Positions 63,560-64,000 of a stretch of 64,000 nucleotides of DNA are shown here, piece by piece (position 1 is the stretch's first letter; the number at the start of each line of letters is the position of its first letter). The notes beneath the pieces were generated by a model. The model ran no database searches and was not told the origin of the DNA. It worked only from the letters and a program-made list of their open reading frames with translations. Source of the DNA: Verrucomicrobium spinosum DSM 4136 = JCM 18804 (GTDB lineage Bacteria; Verrucomicrobiota; Verrucomicrobiia; Verrucomicrobiales; Verrucomicrobiaceae). A program made the translations under genes and the position numbers. The DNA is taken from contig NZ_ABIZ01000001.1 in assembly GCF_000172155.1 (NCBI RefSeq), forward strand, positions 4,745,105 to 4,809,104. The letters run 5' to 3'.

Positions 63560-64000
63560 TTAATTCAAAACGGGGGTGGGCAAATTCAAAACTGCATCCC
63601 GGAACACGTTGCCGCGCTCTGCATAGCCGCTGAACATGTCAAAGGAGGAAGTTCCGGGTGAGAATACGATGGACTGTCGCGGCGCGGCGAGCTGGGTGGC
63701 GATTTCCACTGCGGCCACCACACTGGGAGCCTGCCGACAGGGCACCAGGTCCGAGAACAGGGCACTCAATTTGTCGGCAATCTCTCCTATGGTTACCAGA
63801 GCAGTCACCTTCTCTGTAATTAAGCTTCGGAAAGGTGAATAATCAAGACCCTTCTCCTTTCCGCCTGCAATTAGTACCACAGGCGCGTCCTGAGATTTCA
63901 GACAAGTTTCCAGGGCATGCAGGTTCGTCGCCTTGGAATCGTTGATATACGAGCGGCCATTCACCACGCTGACGACCTCGCAGCGGTGCCGCGCCGGCTC
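63560..64000 (-). CDS. murD: UDP-N-acetylmuramoyl-alanine-D-glutamate ligase, C-terminal part
   Basis: Only the 3' ~147 codons are inside the window; the gene continues past position 64000. The frame reads HRCEVVSVVNGRSYINDSKATN, the C-terminal substrate-binding DSKATN motif of MurD, then VVLIAGGKEKGLDYSPF and VFSPGTSSFDMFSGYAERGNVF, the characteristic end of the ligase. MurD adds D-Glu to UDP-MurNAc-L-Ala in the cytosol. It ends 21 bp before the LysM gene, so all four genes (murD, LysM, ftsW, murG) are probably cotranscribed. Confidence 0.94.
   Translation of the reverse strand, partial: EPARHRCEVVSVVNGRSYINDSKATNLHALETCLKSQDAPVVLIAGGKEKGLDYSPFRSLITEKVTALVTIGEIADKLSALFSDLVPCRQAPSVVAAVEIATQLAAPRQSIVFSPGTSSFDMFSGYAERGNVFRDAVLNLPTPVLN

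Overview
The window reads as chromosome from a high-GC member of the Verrucomicrobia (Verrucomicrobium/Prosthecobacter-like; species not fixed). Reasons: a DUF1501 protein beside a PSCyt1/DUF1549/DUF1553 protein, PEP-CTERM proteins, an ECF sigma/Ser-Thr kinase pair, a Chlamydia-like ribonucleotide reductase, and the order murD - LysM/NlpD-like - ftsW - murG known from Chlamydiae. There is no rRNA, prophage, transposase or CRISPR; one tRNA-Ser(CGA) is present.

Layout. 0-3 kb: hisI, an L,D-transpeptidase lipoprotein and a fumarylacetoacetase-family hydrolase. 3.9-8.8 kb: nrdB-nrdA on the minus strand with an NrdR box and an intrinsic terminator. 10.4-12.9 kb: tRNA-Ser, then a minus-strand operon arsR - SRPBCC - YciI - tag - decayed sigma gene, with a strong promoter and a palindrome over the arsR start. 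13-22 kb: a PEP-CTERM protein, then a tight run (DUF1553, DUF1501, histidine kinase, response regulator). 22.4-26.4 kb: a solitary, distinctly AT-richer 4-kb gene for a Mrr-like nuclease fused to a STAND-type NTPase and a long C-terminal region, the best candidate for an undescribed (anti-phage) system. 26.5-39.5 kb: small exported proteins, a frameshifted ketopantoate reductase, a sialidase-like protein, a second histidine kinase/response regulator pair paralogous to the first, a DJ-1/PfpI protein, a decayed oxygenase and an unknown protein. 39.7-46.3 kb: TonB siderophore receptor, ECF42-like sigma, membrane protein, alginate lyase. 47-58 kb: EEP-family nuclease/phosphatase, PEP-CTERM protein, sigma/kinase pair, Gfo/Idh/MocA oxidoreductase, CsaA, and a rhodanese-beta-helix fusion. 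59-64 kb: DoxX protein, murG, ftsW, LysM protein and the 3' part of murD.

The other major theme is the intergenic DNA. Gaps of 0.3-1.7 kb are built from interchangeable palindromic modules: a roughly 70-bp double-hairpin seen at least 11 times, flanking GC-rich inverted arms, a CCGCCTTTAGGCGG module, a 155-bp inverted-repeat unit in two 4-unit arrays, a 230-bp dispersed element with a covarying hairpin, and a MITE-like element with perfect 21-bp inverted ends. In at least two places these repeats have become coding: they supply the C-terminus of the second response regulator and of the alginate lyase.

Functional links are inferred from content and spacing: the polysaccharide-related exported enzymes, paired sensor systems, TonB receptor and PSCyt1/DUF1501 set suit a heterotrophic polymer degrader, while the 60-64 kb block is the peptidoglycan/cell-division cluster.
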